DNA of 64,000 nt from Ruminococcus sp. (GTDB lineage Bacteria > Bacillota > Clostridia > Lachnospirales > Lachnospiraceae). The first letter of the stretch is position 1. Every line of letters starts with the position of its first letter. Shown here piece after piece: positions 16,281 through 25,578 of the stretch. The notes beneath the pieces were generated by a model that was given only the letters and a program-made list of their open reading frames with translations, was not told the DNA's origin and did not search any database. The stretch is taken from positions 62,001-126,000 of the forward strand of contig JACERV010000011.1 of assembly GCA_013911065.1 (NCBI GenBank), written 5' to 3'. The translations under genes and the position numbers were made by a program.

Positions 16281-19200
16281 TTATTTTTCACAATGCTTTG
16301 CAAGCGTACTGTACAGAAGTCCATTGTCTATTGGTTTTGCAATATAACCATTCATCCCGGCTGCAAGAGCAGCAGAAACATCTTCTGTAAATGCATTGGC
16401 CGTTATGGCATAAATGGGTATAGTTTTTGCCTCGGGATGATTTCCCGCGCGTATGGCCCTTGACGCTTCATGTCCGTCCATAACAGGCATCTGGATATCC
16501 AGCAGAACAGCCGCATAGGTTCCCGGCTTACTCTTTTCAAACATTTCCACCGCCTCTTTTCCGTTTTCAGCACAGTCCACTTCCATTTTAACCAGTCCAA
16601 GCAAATCTATAACAATTTCTATATTCATCGCATTGTCTTCCGCCACAAGCACACGATATCCCGTAAAATCATACTTATCCGGCTCTACCGTCTGACTTTT
16701 GTATATGCCGCCGGAAAGGGTCATTAATAAATCTACTACGGTAGACTGGAACATTGGCTTTGTAATGAACATGTCGGCACCCGCTTCCCTTGCTTCCTCT
16801 TCCACTTCCGAAAGATCATAGGCCGAAACAATGATAATAATGGTGTCCTCATCAAATAGTTCTCTAATTTTACGTGTGACGGCAATTCCATCCATGCCAG
16901 CCATTACCCAGTCTATAAAACAAACGTCATATCCCCGGCCCTTTTCATGTTCCAGGACCAGCTTTTCCATGGCTTCCTCTCCCGAACTTGCTGTGTCATG
17001 GCTGATGCACAAACGTTTCAGTATACTGGAAGTATATTCTCTGGCATCTGCATCATCGTCCACTACCAGAGCACAAATATTTTTTACTTCTTCTTTTTCA
17101 CTAACGCTTTCGTCCGGCAGGCCAAACGGCAGATCTACAGTAAAGGTAGTACCTGCATCTTTCTGACTTTCAACCTCAATCTTGCCCTGCATCATGTCCA
17201 CCAGACTTTTAGTAATAGACATCCCAAGACCGGAGCCGCCGTGCTTCATAGCAGTCATTGCGCTCTCCTGCTCAAAAGGCTGGAACAGCCGTTCTTTCAT
17301 CCCTTCCGTCATCCCAATACCAGTATCTGTTATTTTAAAACGGATGTAAACCGTTCCATCCTGAATCAAAGTCTGTGTGGCCAGGAACCGTATTGAGCCC
17401 CCCGGCGGAGTAAACTTAAACGCATTAGACATTATATTCAGCAGGATTTGATTGGTTCTAAGGGCATCTCCTACCAAAGTTTCCTCTGATACACCTGATA
17501 AAATCAAATCAAACTTGACACCTTTTTCCTTGCATTGTCCATAATACATCGTAGAAATGCCTGTTAATAATTGCTTAAAATCAAAGGGGGTACTGGCTAT
17601 CTTCAGCTTTTCATTCTCAATTGCGGACATATCCAGTATATCATTAATAATCCCCAGCAAAACTTTAGAAGCGGACATAATCTTATTCAGATATTCCTCT
17701 ATTTTCTCCCCACTGTCTTTATGACTCTTGGCAATGGTAGTAAGTCCCACAATGGCATTCATAGGAGTTCTTATCTCGTGGCTCATTCTGGCAAGGAAAA
17801 GACTTTTAGCCTGACTTGCCATATCCGCCCGTTTCACCGCTTCTGCCAACTGCTCATTCTTGCTCTGTAACCGGAGCAAATTTCTCCGCCGCATTTTCCA
17901 AATGCCCCCAATAGCCACAAATATTGTAACAGCCAAAACTCCCAAAACGGAAAACAATACACGGTATTCATACATCGTATCCAGTAAAGTAGCATGATAT
18001 GGATCTGCAATCGTTCTTGCAGTCACAATTTCATTCACTTTTTCCTCACCAATTACTCCAATCGTCTTATTGATAATTGACATAAGTCTGGAATCTGCAC
18101 TGCGGAGTCCTACGATAGAAGAGTTTTCTTCCATAAAACGGGTAGGCAGAATCTGCAGATTTGAATAACGGGGGTTTTGCAGGAGATAGGTCATCATATA
18201 GATGTTTTGTATTACAGCATCAGCCTCCTGGGCCTGAACTGCCTTCAGAGCATCTTCTACCGTTTTGTAGGTAGCAACCCGGGCATTCGGATATTCTGCG
18301 GCTATATGTTCCTGCAGTGTCCGGAAAGTCCGGTTAACCCCCACCACCGTATTATTCTGGGGATTATAGCTATATCCCTTCCGCACAACAACAACCAAAT
18401 CACTTTTCAAAAACGGATCAGAAAGTGAAAGCTCTTGATCTTCCCTAAAAGTATCTGCCTGAATTATCCCTGCAATCAAATCAAACCGGCCCTCTTTCAG
18501 TGCTTCGATTGGTTTATCCCCCTGGGGGACTATCTGCTGTTCAAAAGTAAGCCCGCTGACCTGTGAAATCAAATCCAGTATATCCTCATTAATTCCTTCT
18601 GCCTTTCCTGTTTCCGGATTCAATCTGGACATCGGATGCCGGTCTGCTAGATTGCCCACTGTAATAACCGGGGCAGATTTTATATATTCCATTTCTTCAC
18701 GGGTAAGCAAAAGTCCCGTTTCCTCAGTACTTTCACTGTAATGCTTCTTAAAAAGTTCTGTCTCAAAAGAAAAATCCACCTTAATCTCGCTCAAAGCAAA
18801 ATTTGCTTCCTCTATGTAAGGACTGCCCTTATAGGACATCATGTAGTAAGCATCTGCACCAAACTGTGCTACCAGCTTCAGGTCATTATGATAGGCAAAT
18901 CGGTCTGTGGCAATCGTCTCCACCTCACCCACTTTTAATGCCTGCACCAACTCTGCCTCACTGTCATACTCCACAAGTTTATACTTAAAGCCGCACCGCT
19001 TTGCATATCGTTTTAAAAAGTCATTGGTAGCGGAACTCCGCAAGCCGCCTATTCTTGTGTCATTCAGTGCTCTGTAATCCTCGTAATATATGTTATCATT
19101 TTCCGGCAGAGTATACAAAAGTCCCTGGGTATATCCGATTGGGTATTCAGAGTAATCGAAATTAGCCTTTCGGCTCTCTACCTTCTGAGCTGAACAGAGG

Positions 19201-19478
19201 AAATCAATTTCTTTATTTTTCAACTTTTCCAGCAGCTTTGGCCAGGTACCAAACACATACTCATATTTCCAGCCTGTGTACTTGGAGATTTCATTCAAGT
19301 AATCCACTCCATAGCCCTCATAAGTTCCGTCTTCATTCTGCTGAATAAAACCCTGATAATCTATATAACCGATTCTCAGGGTCTTCTCCCGGGCTGCATG
19401 CACTGTTCCTGGAAACATTATGGTTACAAGCATTAACATACTCAATGTCAATGCGAAAAGTCTTTTCCAATTACCCAT
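16281..19478 (-). CDS. Hybrid sensor histidine kinase with two solute-binding sensor domains
   Basis: A 1065-residue BvgS-like kinase. A signal peptide (MGNWKRLFALTLSMLMLVTI, to about 28) is followed by two extracellular solute-binding domains of the amino-acid type (about 32-265 and 275-500), a membrane helix (FSVLGVLAVTIFVAIGGIW, about 510-530), a HisKA domain with MSHEIRTPMNAI (the His is the phosphorylation site), and a HATPase domain with GGSGLGMSITKSLVDMM. Two receiver domains follow: the first has VVDDDADA and FIDWVMAGMDG, the second has VAEDNAMN and LLDIQMPVMDG. No Hpt domain or DNA-binding output is present, so the partner must be elsewhere. It lies alone between the sulfur flavoprotein and ribokinase 1. 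Confidence 0.92.
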   Translation of the reverse strand: MGNWKRLFALTLSMLMLVTIMFPGTVHAAREKTLRIGYIDYQGFIQQNEDGTYEGYGVDYLNEISKYTGWKYEYVFGTWPKLLEKLKNKEIDFLCSAQKVESRKANFDYSEYPIGYTQGLLYTLPENDNIYYEDYRALNDTRIGGLRSSATNDFLKRYAKRCGFKYKLVEYDSEAELVQALKVGEVETIATDRFAYHNDLKLVAQFGADAYYMMSYKGSPYIEEANFALSEIKVDFSFETELFKKHYSESTEETGLLLTREEMEYIKSAPVITVGNLADRHPMSRLNPETGKAEGINEDILDLISQVSGLTFEQQIVPQGDKPIEALKEGRFDLIAGIIQADTFREDQELSLSDPFLKSDLVVVVRKGYSYNPQNNTVVGVNRTFRTLQEHIAAEYPNARVATYKTVEDALKAVQAQEADAVIQNIYMMTYLLQNPRYSNLQILPTRFMEENSSIVGLRSADSRLMSIINKTIGVIGEEKVNEIVTARTIADPYHATLLDTMYEYRVLFSVLGVLAVTIFVAIGGIWKMRRRNLLRLQSKNEQLAEAVKRADMASQAKSLFLARMSHEIRTPMNAIVGLTTIAKSHKDSGEKIEEYLNKIMSASKVLLGIINDILDMSAIENEKLKIASTPFDFKQLLTGISTMYYGQCKEKGVKFDLILSGVSEETLVGDALRTNQILLNIMSNAFKFTPPGGSIRFLATQTLIQDGTVYIRFKITDTGIGMTEGMKERLFQPFEQESAMTAMKHGGSGLGMSITKSLVDMMQGKIEVESQKDAGTTFTVDLPFGLPDESVSEKEEVKNICALVVDDDADAREYTSSILKRLCISHDTASSGEEAMEKLVLEHEKGRGYDVCFIDWVMAGMDGIAVTRKIRELFDEDTIIIIVSAYDLSEVEEEAREAGADMFITKPMFQSTVVDLLMTLSGGIYKSQTVEPDKYDFTGYRVLVAEDNAMNIEIVIDLLGLVKMEVDCAENGKEAVEMFEKSKPGTYAAVLLDIQMPVMDGHEASRAIRAGNHPEAKTIPIYAITANAFTEDVSAALAAGMNGYIAKPIDNGLLYSTLAKHCEK

Positions 19479-19598
19479 CGCGTCTTCCTACCTCTGCCTC
19501 TCTATAACTCCTCCGTTCCTACTCATTAGTATATTCTATTTTCCTCTATAATTCAACAAAGTTCCTGTTACTTTGTCCGGTACACGAGACAAAAACAT

Positions 19599-20483
19599 TT
19601 ACAGCTCCGCCTCCAAAACTTCTTTTCTTAATGGTATGGAGGCCGTTGCCCCCTGGCGGGATACTGCGATTGCAGATGCCTTCGACGCCAGTGAAAGGCC
19701 ATCCTGCACCGGAAGCCCTTGAATAACCGAAGAAATGAAATATCCGGTAAATGTATCTCCCGCTGCCGTAGTATCCACCACTTTTACCCTATAAATCCCC
19801 TGTCTGTACTGCTCATCCTTATACTGGTAAACAGCTCCGTTTCCGCCCAGCGTCAGCACAACCTTTGCATTGGGATAGAGAGTTTTCAGTTTCTCCAGCA
19901 TCCTCTCCGTATCTGTCTCACCAGTTACCTGTTCTCCCTCAATCTCATTCAGTAAAAACATGGAAATCTTCCCAAAATCACAGGCATCCAGCGCGCTGTC
20001 ATAGGGTGACGGATTCAGAATAATCATCATACCCCGCTCATAAGCCTGGTCTATGATATAATCCAGCAGATTTACTTCATTTTGAAGCAGCAGAATATCC
20101 CCCTTTTCAAAATGTGCCAGCACCTCATCTACATATTCCTTCGTAATCCGCCTGTTTGCACCGCCGTACAGCAGGATGCAGTTTTGTCCCTCCTTGTCCA
20201 CCTGAATGATGGTGTGTCCTGATTTGCCTGGAATTGTACGGATATAGCCGATTTTTACACCGCCTTCCTCACAGGCTTTTAAAAGTACTCCGCCTTCTTC
20301 GCCCACCATTCCGGCATGATACACTGATACCCCTGCCCTGGCAAGTGCAATAGACTGGTTCAGCCCCTTTCCCCCGCAAAATATATCCATGCCAAAAGAA
20401 GCCAGCGTCTCTCCCGGAGCCACCATATGATCAACAGAATACACATAATCTAAGTTTAATGATCCAAAATTTAATACTTTCAT
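19599..20483 (-). CDS. rbsK: Ribokinase (PfkB family), copy 1
   Basis: A 294-residue PfkB-family sugar kinase that would phosphorylate ribose or a similar pentose with ATP. GGKGLNQSIALARAG near residue 37 is the substrate-side signature, NEVNLLDYI lies mid-protein, and DTTAAGDTFTGYF near residue 236 holds the catalytic Asp and anion hole. It is the last gene of operon T1, just after the LacI gene. A second copy at 31453-32337 differs at about 20 of 294 residues, and the similarity also covers about 20 bp upstream (the TATTGTCCCTC block). Confidence 0.92.
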   Translation of the reverse strand: MKVLNFGSLNLDYVYSVDHMVAPGETLASFGMDIFCGGKGLNQSIALARAGVSVYHAGMVGEEGGVLLKACEEGGVKIGYIRTIPGKSGHTIIQVDKEGQNCILLYGGANRRITKEYVDEVLAHFEKGDILLLQNEVNLLDYIIDQAYERGMMIILNPSPYDSALDACDFGKISMFLLNEIEGEQVTGETDTERMLEKLKTLYPNAKVVLTLGGNGAVYQYKDEQYRQGIYRVKVVDTTAAGDTFTGYFISSVIQGLPVQDGLSLASKASAIAVSRQGATASIPLRKEVLEAEL

Positions 20484-20525
20484 ATATTGTCCCTCGAAAT
20501 CTTTGCCATTATCATACTATAAATC

Positions 20526-21584
20526 TCATCTAATTTCCCTTGGATATCCAGAACTTTCTTCTGTATGTTCCGGCCCGCGTCCTGCACTTTCTCTCACAAT
20601 CAATGCCGGCTGGAACACAATACATTTGCGAGAACCCTCGCTGCTTTCTACCTCTTCGAGCAACTGCTTCACACCCTCCACACCCATTTCATAAATAGGC
20701 TGCTTTACTGTTGTCAGAGGTACATCCAAAATTTCCGAAAAGAATATATCGTCATATCCAATCAGGGACATTCCTTTCGGTACTGAGATCCCTTTTTTCT
20801 TCAGACTGTTATAAACACCGTAGGCAGACATGTCATTAAAAGCAAACACAGCACTGATATTCTTGCCTTCAAAAAAATCTACTGCTCCTGCACCGCTTTC
20901 CCGGTCATAATTTCCTTCATAAATAAACTCATCCTGATAAGGAATGTTGTATTCCTCCAGTGCCTTCTTATATCCCTTCAGACGTTCCCTGGAATCTTCC
21001 AGTCCACTTGGTCCGGTCACACATCCGATATTTCGGTGTCCAAGGCTTAAAAGATATTTTACTGCTATATAGCCTCCCTGCATATGGTCTACTATGACCG
21101 AGCTGCAGTCTGCCTCCTCCAGATAACGGTCAATCATAACAAAAGGAATCTTTAGCTTCTTCAGCAGCTGAATACTTTCCTTCGCCTTTTTCTTAGCGCT
21201 GTCTCTCGCCATACAAAACAGGATTCCATCCACTCCCTTATCTGCCAGCACCTGAATATAGGACATATCCCGCTCATGTTTATCATTCGTATTGCACAAA
21301 ATCAAGTTCCATCCCTGCCTGCGGCAGGAATCCTCCACACCTTTTGCCAATGTGGAGAAAAATACATTGCTTACATCTGATATAATCAGGCCGATTGTCT
21401 GAGTCCGCTTTTTTACCAATCCTACTGCCAGCTGGTTCGGGCGGTAATTTAATTTTTCAACAGCTTCCAAAATCCTATCCTTCGTGCTCTTAGGAATCTT
21501 ATCCGCTTTATTATTCAGGACCAAGGATATGGTAGTAACGGAAAAACCTGTATAATTTGCAATATCTTTAATTGTCGTTCTCAA
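20526..21584 (-). CDS. LacI-family repressor of operon T1
   Basis: A 352-residue LacI-type regulator. The helix-turn-helix and hinge (TTIKDIANYTGFSVTTISLV, ending in RPNQLAVGLV) occupy residues 1-60, and the periplasmic-binding-type sensor domain follows with IGCVTGP, SLIGYDDIFFSEIL and PLTTVKQP. It lies within operon T1, between the M20 hydrolase and ribokinase 1. The 17-bp GGAAAAWCGTTTTACTA sites around the operon promoter, with the central CG expected for LacI proteins, are its likely targets. Confidence 0.9.
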   Translation of the reverse strand: MRTTIKDIANYTGFSVTTISLVLNNKADKIPKSTKDRILEAVEKLNYRPNQLAVGLVKKRTQTIGLIISDVSNVFFSTLAKGVEDSCRRQGWNLILCNTNDKHERDMSYIQVLADKGVDGILFCMARDSAKKKAKESIQLLKKLKIPFVMIDRYLEEADCSSVIVDHMQGGYIAVKYLLSLGHRNIGCVTGPSGLEDSRERLKGYKKALEEYNIPYQDEFIYEGNYDRESGAGAVDFFEGKNISAVFAFNDMSAYGVYNSLKKKGISVPKGMSLIGYDDIFFSEILDVPLTTVKQPIYEMGVEGVKQLLEEVESSEGSRKCIVFQPALIVRESAGRGPEHTEESSGYPREIR

Positions 21585-21652
21585 CTTTTCACATCCTTAC
21601 CGAGCTATAATATTTTTCTGTCTCTATTATACCGTAGATTTCCACAATATGG

Positions 21653-22780
21653 TTAAAATAATCGGTTTAAAATCCCAATATACTGCAAATACTTTTCCAC
21701 TTCAACATATTCATTCGGCTTATGTGCCATCTCAGGCTGCCCGGGCCCGCAGAGCAGGACAGGTGTATCCGGTATTCCTTTTGCCAGAATAGATGCATCG
21801 GTAAAATAATTAATTCCTATCCGCTCTTTTGACAGCATCTTGAGCTCCAGCTCCCACTGAAGTTTTTTAATCCATAAATTCCCGCTGTCAATTTCTATAG
21901 CCTGCCTGTCATTTTTAATATGCACTTCTACGTTCAGTTCCCCGGTCGTTTCTTGTCTGCACTGGTCAATAATCTCCTGTACCCATTCACTGACCATCCG
22001 CGTGGTAATCCCCGGAGTTACCCGGATATCCAGCATAAATTCTGCCGCATCCGGTGTCATATTAGGAACGATTCCCCCCTCTGCCATAGTAATCTGGCAT
22101 GTTGGTTTTCCCAGAACTTCGTGGTTGTATCTCTCAATGCGTTCCTTCAAATTTTCAAAAATACGGATTCCATATTCCACTGCATTAATGCCTTGCTCCG
22201 GGTATGCCCCATGGCTGGTCCTTCCGTATATCTTCATCTTCATCCATATACAGCCCTTCTGAGCAGTTCCGGGACGCAGTCCGGTAGGCTCACTGATAAG
22301 GAGCAGTGCAGGCTTTCTCAGCATCTGTGTTTCCAAAAGATGTCTGGCTCCCAGTCCGCCCTTCTCTTCATCACATGTTCCGCAGAAATAAATAGTATGG
22401 GAGGGTACATGCCCTTTTTTCTTCATACTTCCCAATACATATGCCATGGCTGCCAGACCGCTCTTCATATCACTGGCTCCTCTGGCATAGATACATCCGT
22501 TCTTTTTCACCGGGACAGAAGGGTCTGTCTTCCACTCCCCCATTTTACCGTAAGGTACTGTATCAAGATGTCCGTTCCAGATGACAGTTTCTTTGGTTCT
22601 TCCATCCAGAACACCCACAACATTCGCATGTTTGCTGTCAATTTCCTGAACAACAGCGCTCACTCCGCAGTCCTTCAGAAAATCACGTAGAAATACCGCC
22701 AGTGCCCGTTCGTCGTCCTTTCCGTTAACTGTAGGTATCCTCAATATTTCCATTAAAAATGTCTCTGCATCGTACTTCAT
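21653..22780 (-). CDS. M20-family metallohydrolase (ArgE/DapE/CPG2 type), second of T1
   Basis: A 375-residue zinc hydrolase that would cleave an amide or peptide bond. The expected metal ligands are visible: WNGHLDTVP, ARGASDMKSG, the catalytic Glu pair in CDEEKGG, SEPTG and the C-terminal MAHKPNEY. A dimerisation lid lies between residues about 175 and 285. It is co-transcribed with the T1 transporter and a second, only distantly related M20 hydrolase. It presumably removes an acyl or amino-acyl group from the imported compound; that is inference from context. Confidence 0.88.
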   Translation of the reverse strand: MKYDAETFLMEILRIPTVNGKDDERALAVFLRDFLKDCGVSAVVQEIDSKHANVVGVLDGRTKETVIWNGHLDTVPYGKMGEWKTDPSVPVKKNGCIYARGASDMKSGLAAMAYVLGSMKKKGHVPSHTIYFCGTCDEEKGGLGARHLLETQMLRKPALLLISEPTGLRPGTAQKGCIWMKMKIYGRTSHGAYPEQGINAVEYGIRIFENLKERIERYNHEVLGKPTCQITMAEGGIVPNMTPDAAEFMLDIRVTPGITTRMVSEWVQEIIDQCRQETTGELNVEVHIKNDRQAIEIDSGNLWIKKLQWELELKMLSKERIGINYFTDASILAKGIPDTPVLLCGPGQPEMAHKPNEYVEVEKYLQYIGILNRLF

Positions 22781-22846
22781 CTGTTTCTCCTTGTAAACCC
22801 TATAGAAACGCCTGCCGCCCCCGGCAGCAGACGTACCCTTTTCCTT

Positions 22847-23590
22847 CTAATCAGTCAGCCAGCCTACAATGCCCTGCCAGATCTGATCATAGTTCTCCCA
22901 TTCACAGAACTCCGGCGGTGCCCAGTGGGGTGCACAATCGGTAGTAAACACGGCACTCTTCCCTGCTCCGTATGTTCCAAAAGCAATAAACGGGTCCCCG
23001 TCAACAGTTGCCGCAACAAAGGCTTCCGGTTTTGCAATCGTTTTATTATATCCCAGCACCTCCGGCCATTCTGTTTTAATTCCCTTTAGTGCCTCATGCT
23101 CCTGTACGGTAACAGGGCGTACCCCTTCACAGTGCTCCATCCGGTCATCCACCGTCAGCACCTCAACTGGCAGAACATCCTGTACAGCAGTATCATGCCA
23201 TTTTCCCTTAGCATCCACACCCGAGAATGTAAGATATCCCCCTACCATCAAAAGTGCTCCGCCATCCATAACATAGTCCCTGATTACCTTTGCACGGTTC
23301 GGCACTCTTTCGCTTTTCATAAATGTGGATACCGGAAGCAGCAATGTGTTTGCTCCGATATCGGATAAAATCACACAGTCATATTTCTTTAATTCATCAA
23401 CCGTGAACGGGAATTGCTCCGGGGCCACATGATTCGGCAGGAAATCTACCTCATACCCCCCTTTTTTCAGTGCAGCAACCAGCCATTTTTCTCCACTTTC
23501 ATATGCAGATGTATAAAAACTGTCAAATCCCTTTACATGGGTCGTATAACTCATCCATGATTCCCCGGCTAATAATACTTTCTTACTCAT
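22847..23590 (-). CDS. Glutamine-amidotransferase-like protein (DUF1355/ThuA-like fold)
   Basis: A 247-residue cytoplasmic protein of the class I glutamine amidotransferase-like superfamily, seen in KVLLAGESWMSYTTHVKGFD, the CVILSDIGANTLLLP strand-elbow, RDYVMDGGALLMVGGYLTF and the C-terminal TTDCAPHWAPPEFCEWENY. The usual nucleophilic Cys is absent from the elbow, so it probably does not hydrolyse glutamine. Proteins of this group often sit beside sugar or amidohydrolase genes. It lies between the permease and the second M20 hydrolase of T1. Its reaction is unknown. Confidence 0.75.
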   Translation of the reverse strand: MSKKVLLAGESWMSYTTHVKGFDSFYTSAYESGEKWLVAALKKGGYEVDFLPNHVAPEQFPFTVDELKKYDCVILSDIGANTLLLPVSTFMKSERVPNRAKVIRDYVMDGGALLMVGGYLTFSGVDAKGKWHDTAVQDVLPVEVLTVDDRMEHCEGVRPVTVQEHEALKGIKTEWPEVLGYNKTIAKPEAFVAATVDGDPFIAFGTYGAGKSAVFTTDCAPHWAPPEFCEWENYDQIWQGIVGWLTD

Positions 23591-23605
23591 ACTTAAATTC
23601 TCCTT

Positions 23606-24583
23606 TTATTCTTTGTTTTTTTCTACTGCTGCCACGTATCTGCTCATAAGCTGATTCAGAATAATCGCAATAATCAAAATCAATCCCAATGTTGCCAACT
23701 GCCATATAGAATTTACATTTGCAATTTGCAGACCTGAATTCATCATGGTAATAATAACCACGCCTATCAATACACCGCCCAGATGGCCGCTGCCCCCTGC
23801 TACTGCTATTCCGCCCAAAACAGCTACTGTAATCGCCTGCATCTCCATGCCTGTACCAGCATCAGCCCGGGCAGTCATAAGCCAGGAATTGTTGATGATT
23901 GCACTGATAGCTGCCAGAACTCCTGCCAGTATATAAACACTGGAACGAATTCTCTTTTCCTTGATTCCTGTAAATTTTGCTGCTTCAGGATTGGTTCCCA
24001 TCAAATATACCCTGCGCCCAAATTTCATTTTATAAATCAAGATAAATACTAAAATAGAAACAGGTATAATCACAAACAATATCTGGTTTGGAATGCCAAA
24101 CGTACTTTCCAGGGAGAGCACCTTAAATCCATCCGGGAACCCGCTGATTGGAACCCCTCCTGTGAGGTAAAGGGCAAGAGAGCCATAAATATACTGTGTT
24201 CCCAATGTGGCAATCAGTGCCGGCACCTTCGCCACGGCTACCAGAAGCCCGTTAATCAGCCCCAGAACGGCTCCTGTTGCCAGTGCAATCAGTACGGCTG
24301 TAAAAATGCTGCCGCCGTTTATCACAACCAGACCAAAAATGACTCCTGAGAGGCTCATAACCGAACCGACCGAAATATCAATTCCATCACGTCCTGCAAT
24401 CATTACCAAAGCCTCGCCCAACGATATAAGAGTCAGTGACGCTCCGAACTGTGTAACCTGCATCAGGTTATTTACGCTAAGAAAATAAGGACTGATTAAA
24501 GATAAGATAATAATCTCTGCCACAAGCAGTAAGATTAAAAATTTTGTCCTGCTTTTTGCAATTGAAAAGGCCATTTTTTTCAT
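23606..24583 (-). CDS. CUT2 ABC transporter permease, T1 (second)
   Basis: A 325-residue membrane protein of the RbsC family with eight to ten membrane segments. The family signatures GRDGIDISVGSVMSLSGV near residue 65, the GTNPEAAKFTGIKEKRIRSS cytoplasmic loop near 195 and GGIAVAGGSGHLGGV near 255 are present. Its start overlaps the stop of the preceding permease by 4 bp, so the two are coupled and probably form a heterodimer. Confidence 0.9.
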   Translation of the reverse strand: MKKMAFSIAKSRTKFLILLLVAEIIILSLISPYFLSVNNLMQVTQFGASLTLISLGEALVMIAGRDGIDISVGSVMSLSGVIFGLVVINGGSIFTAVLIALATGAVLGLINGLLVAVAKVPALIATLGTQYIYGSLALYLTGGVPISGFPDGFKVLSLESTFGIPNQILFVIIPVSILVFILIYKMKFGRRVYLMGTNPEAAKFTGIKEKRIRSSVYILAGVLAAISAIINNSWLMTARADAGTGMEMQAITVAVLGGIAVAGGSGHLGGVLIGVVIITMMNSGLQIANVNSIWQLATLGLILIIAIILNQLMSRYVAAVEKNKE

Positions 24584-25557
24584 AGTGCTGCCTCCTTGCC
24601 TTGTTTGAATCTGTCATTTGCGGTCACCGCATCAAACAATACGGATAATACAATCAATGTACCGATAAAACAGTTTTCCAGAAGCGAAGGAATTCCAAGA
24701 ATAACAATACCGTTTTTCAAAAATGCAATAAACAAAACACCTGCCAGTGTTCCAATAACACTTCCCCGTTTTCCGTTTCCCTTGGCTCCAGTGCCGCCGA
24801 TCGTTACCGCCGCAATACAGGCAATGGGCAGGTCAGAACCGATCGTCATCTCTACACTTCCCATTCTTGCAATATAAAGCATTGCTGCAAATGCCGCGAT
24901 TCCTCCTGAGATACAGTAAGAAACCAGACAAATTTTTTTCACATTAATCCCACTTAAGTTTGCCGACTGCGGATTACAGCCTGTAGCATAAATATACCGT
25001 CCGAAACGCCGGTACATCAAAAAGTAATAAAATACTGCATATATCACAATAATCAATATTAACAGCACCGGTATTCCCAGTAGCTTTGCTCTTGTGACGG
25101 CTCCCCAGCTGGGATTTAAACCGGTGAGCCATTTTCCGCCGAGAAGGGCAAAGATAACTGCTTTCCATATGTTCATCGTGGCAATCGTCACAATGAGATC
25201 AGGAATATTGAACTTGGATACAAGAAAGCCATTCATAAACCCTACCGCGATACCAATCAGCACTGCTGTAATTATGATTACAAGAATATGAACTTTTGCC
25301 TGAAGCATATATCCGATAACAATTGCAATAACCCCCATTACAGAACCGACAGATAAATCAATTCCTCCCAGAAGCATTACGATTGTCATTCCGATACTCA
25401 CCATAGCAATTTCCGCATTGTTCTGCACTACACGGATTAAGTTATCCACTGTCAGAAAGTTGGGCGCAAGTATTCCAAACAATATAATTTCCACAGCCAG
25501 AAGTAAAAACGTAACATACTCTCTTCTCCCTGGTTTGGGGACATATTTCTTCAACAT
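24580..25557 (-). CDS. CUT2 ABC transporter permease, T1 (first)
   Basis: A 325-residue RbsC-family permease, paralogous to the next gene. The signature LLGGIDLSVGSVMGVIAIV lies near residue 63, GCNPQSANLSGINVKKICLV near 190 and TIGGTGAKGNGKRGSV near 250. It lies 21 bp downstream of the M20 hydrolase gene and overlaps the next permease gene. Two distinct permeases with one double ATPase is the arrangement known for AI-2 (Lsr) and rhamnose type transporters. Confidence 0.9.
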   Translation of the reverse strand: MLKKYVPKPGRREYVTFLLLAVEIILFGILAPNFLTVDNLIRVVQNNAEIAMVSIGMTIVMLLGGIDLSVGSVMGVIAIVIGYMLQAKVHILVIIITAVLIGIAVGFMNGFLVSKFNIPDLIVTIATMNIWKAVIFALLGGKWLTGLNPSWGAVTRAKLLGIPVLLILIIVIYAVFYYFLMYRRFGRYIYATGCNPQSANLSGINVKKICLVSYCISGGIAAFAAMLYIARMGSVEMTIGSDLPIACIAAVTIGGTGAKGNGKRGSVIGTLAGVLFIAFLKNGIVILGIPSLLENCFIGTLIVLSVLFDAVTANDRFKQGKEAAL

Positions 25558-25578
25558 CCGAATTTACCTCCATCCTCT

